NCBI GenBank assembly: GCA_949751835.1
Contig: CATKHK010000037.1
Location: forward strand, 186,001 to 250,000
DNA from: Blepharisma japonicum
Lineage: Eukaryota > Ciliophora > Heterotrichea > Heterotrichida > Blepharismidae
Reading direction: 5' to 3'
DNA: 64,000 bases
Part shown: positions 62,873 to 64,000 of the stretch, one piece after another
Layout of the letters: the number at the start of each line of letters is the position of its first letter
Position numbering within the stretch: position 1 is the stretch's first letter
Made by a program: the position numbers and the translations under genes
Notes under the pieces: generated by a model
Seen by the model: the letters and a program-made list of their open reading frames with translations, nothing else
What the model was told of the DNA's origin: nothing
Databases searched by the model: none

Positions 62873-64000
62873 TTACTTAGGTATTAATAGAGGGTTTGAT
62901 ACAAATGATGCTTGAGATGTTGGGTTTAAGGGCGAAAAAAGTGAATCTTTAAATTGGTAGCTGCTAGAAAATGGGCTGGGAGCATCTTGATGTGGGGTGA
63001 ATGCAAAGTTTATTTTGAAGTCTCCTAGTTTAGAGTCTTGTGGATAAGAGTTGAAAGGAGTAATAGGAAGTGAAGAGCTTACCAATGCTGCAGGTTTCTC
63101 AGTGGAATTATCAGAGGATTTTGCTGATGAGTCAAAAGTCTTTGAAATTTTAGTTGTTTCTTGCTCGGAGTTCGTAGTAGTTTTGGCTTCTTTTATATGC
63201 TCATCAGTATTACACACCTCTTCAACATTCATTGGATTTTTACGATTAAAAGTTGGAGTTGATGGAGCCCAACTTGCTGCTTTATTTTCTGTATTTTTAT
63301 GCCCAATTTTTATAACAAGCTTATTGCCTTCGTCTATCTTTCTAATATCTTTTCCAGAAATTGAGTTTTTTGTCACAATTTCTTTAATATTGCTATTTCT
63401 CTTATAGTTATTATAATTTGCTTTGCTTCATACATCTTCATTTTTATCATATAAAGCTGACAAAAGTGCTGGAGAGCTTATATCACTTATGCCACCTCTA
63501 AATTTATTTTTGCTCGATTTTTCTTCTGGAATTATTGCTGGCTTCTCAAACTCAAGCTCATTTTTCATTTCTCCCTTTCGTTTTAGCTTCCAATTTTTAA
63601 AGCAATTGAAATCTATATTCTTTTTCACTGAAAAATCAATTTCCTCAGAATATCTGACAAATGATTGACTATAAACATAATTTTTTTCATTTTTTTCTTT
63701 TTGGCTTTGACATTGGTAATATTCTTCAAATGGGTATAGTGAATAATCTTTGAAATTAGAGTGTATGTATAGCTGTCGGCCGTTGGGTCTTGCTAAGCTC
63801 TCGTTAAGTTTTTGGATCTGAGTCGGCATGTCGTCTTTCAGCTGCCTATAAAATTCAGCTTTCTTGTTAAAAGAAGAGGTCAAGTCATATTCCCTCTTCT
63901 TTGGCAGCTCGACTTGGGTATCTTGACAAATTTCTTCAACGAATCCTTCTATACTGGTGTCGTTTCGTGAATTTATCACTTGCAGGCTTCTTTCGTCTGA
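62873..64000 (-). CDS. Unknown polar protein, 5' end outside window
   Basis: At least 375 residues, open to the window edge at 64000, with TGA (63428-63430) as Trp. The first part is charged and mixed (FKDYSLYPFEEYYQCQSQ); the last 170 residues are Ser/Pro/Asn-rich with repeated SPF/SPL motifs and probably disordered. No domain recognised. The stop is TAA, 23 bp from the end of the convergent LC8-like gene. Confidence 0.6.

Noticed and set aside
1-64000. tRNA, rRNA, CRISPR arrays, retroelements or DNA transposons
   Set aside because: I saw no tRNA B-box-like or rRNA sequence, no spaced short repeats, and no transposase or reverse-transcriptase motifs on either strand.

Overview
This window looks like macronuclear DNA of a heterotrich ciliate, most likely Blepharisma or a close relative. 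Two signs support this. First, UGA reads as tryptophan. Almost every gene stays open only if TGA is a sense codon, and the TGA codons fall on invariant Trp positions, such as the DIWS of a Polo kinase (147-149) and the Trp after DHHC-Cys-Tyr in a palmitoyltransferase (11260-11262). TAA and TAG are the only stops used. Second, introns are tiny. Thirteen GT-AG introns of 15 nt (eleven) or 16 nt (two) restore reading frames exactly where conserved domains would otherwise break. The DNA is AT-rich, genes are tightly packed, and I see no rRNA, tRNA, CRISPR array or recognisable transposon.

Layout. 1-20.5 kb: a Polo-like kinase (cut by the window edge), an acylated small protein, a RING/Cys-rich protein, a coiled-coil protein, a P2X-type ATP-gated channel, polytopic membrane proteins, a DHHC palmitoyltransferase, an F-box protein with a decayed 5' copy beside it, a TBC-rhodanese protein (TBC1D23-like), a spartin-like senescence-domain protein, a second RING/Cys-rich protein related to the first, and a Mu-type GST. 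20.7-29.1 kb: an eIF4G-type MIF4G protein, a membrane-anchored GDPD, and a direct duplication of an [AAA ATPase + kinase] pair. In that duplication the first kinase has lost catalytic residues and the second AAA gene is a pseudogene. 29.4-41.6 kb: a compact housekeeping run of UTP14, a GRD-repeat protein, PRPF38B, dynactin p62, PEX11, VID27, a UBE2J-type E2, an AGC kinase and an unidentified protein. 41.7-53.4 kb: a kinesin followed by four tandem copies of a four-TM protein gene; three of the extra units carry a decayed copy of the kinesin 5' end. 53.4-64 kb: a gene-poor stretch, a second F-box protein, a coiled-coil protein, a Sel1-like protein, two tandem cyclophilins (one with an altered active site), MON1, UBFD1, a membrane protein with two LC8-like domains, and a 5'-truncated protein at the edge.

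Functionally the set is eukaryotic housekeeping. Membrane traffic and organelle genes are common (MON1, TBC1D23-like, VPS4-like, spartin, VID27, PEX11, DHHC, dynactin p62, kinesin), next to ribosome biogenesis, splicing, translation and ubiquitin genes. Neighbours are not in operons; several convergent pairs share a few bases at their 3' ends. The most unusual parts are the kinesin-fragment/membrane-protein array, the AAA-kinase duplication with complementary decay, and the cyclophilin pair.
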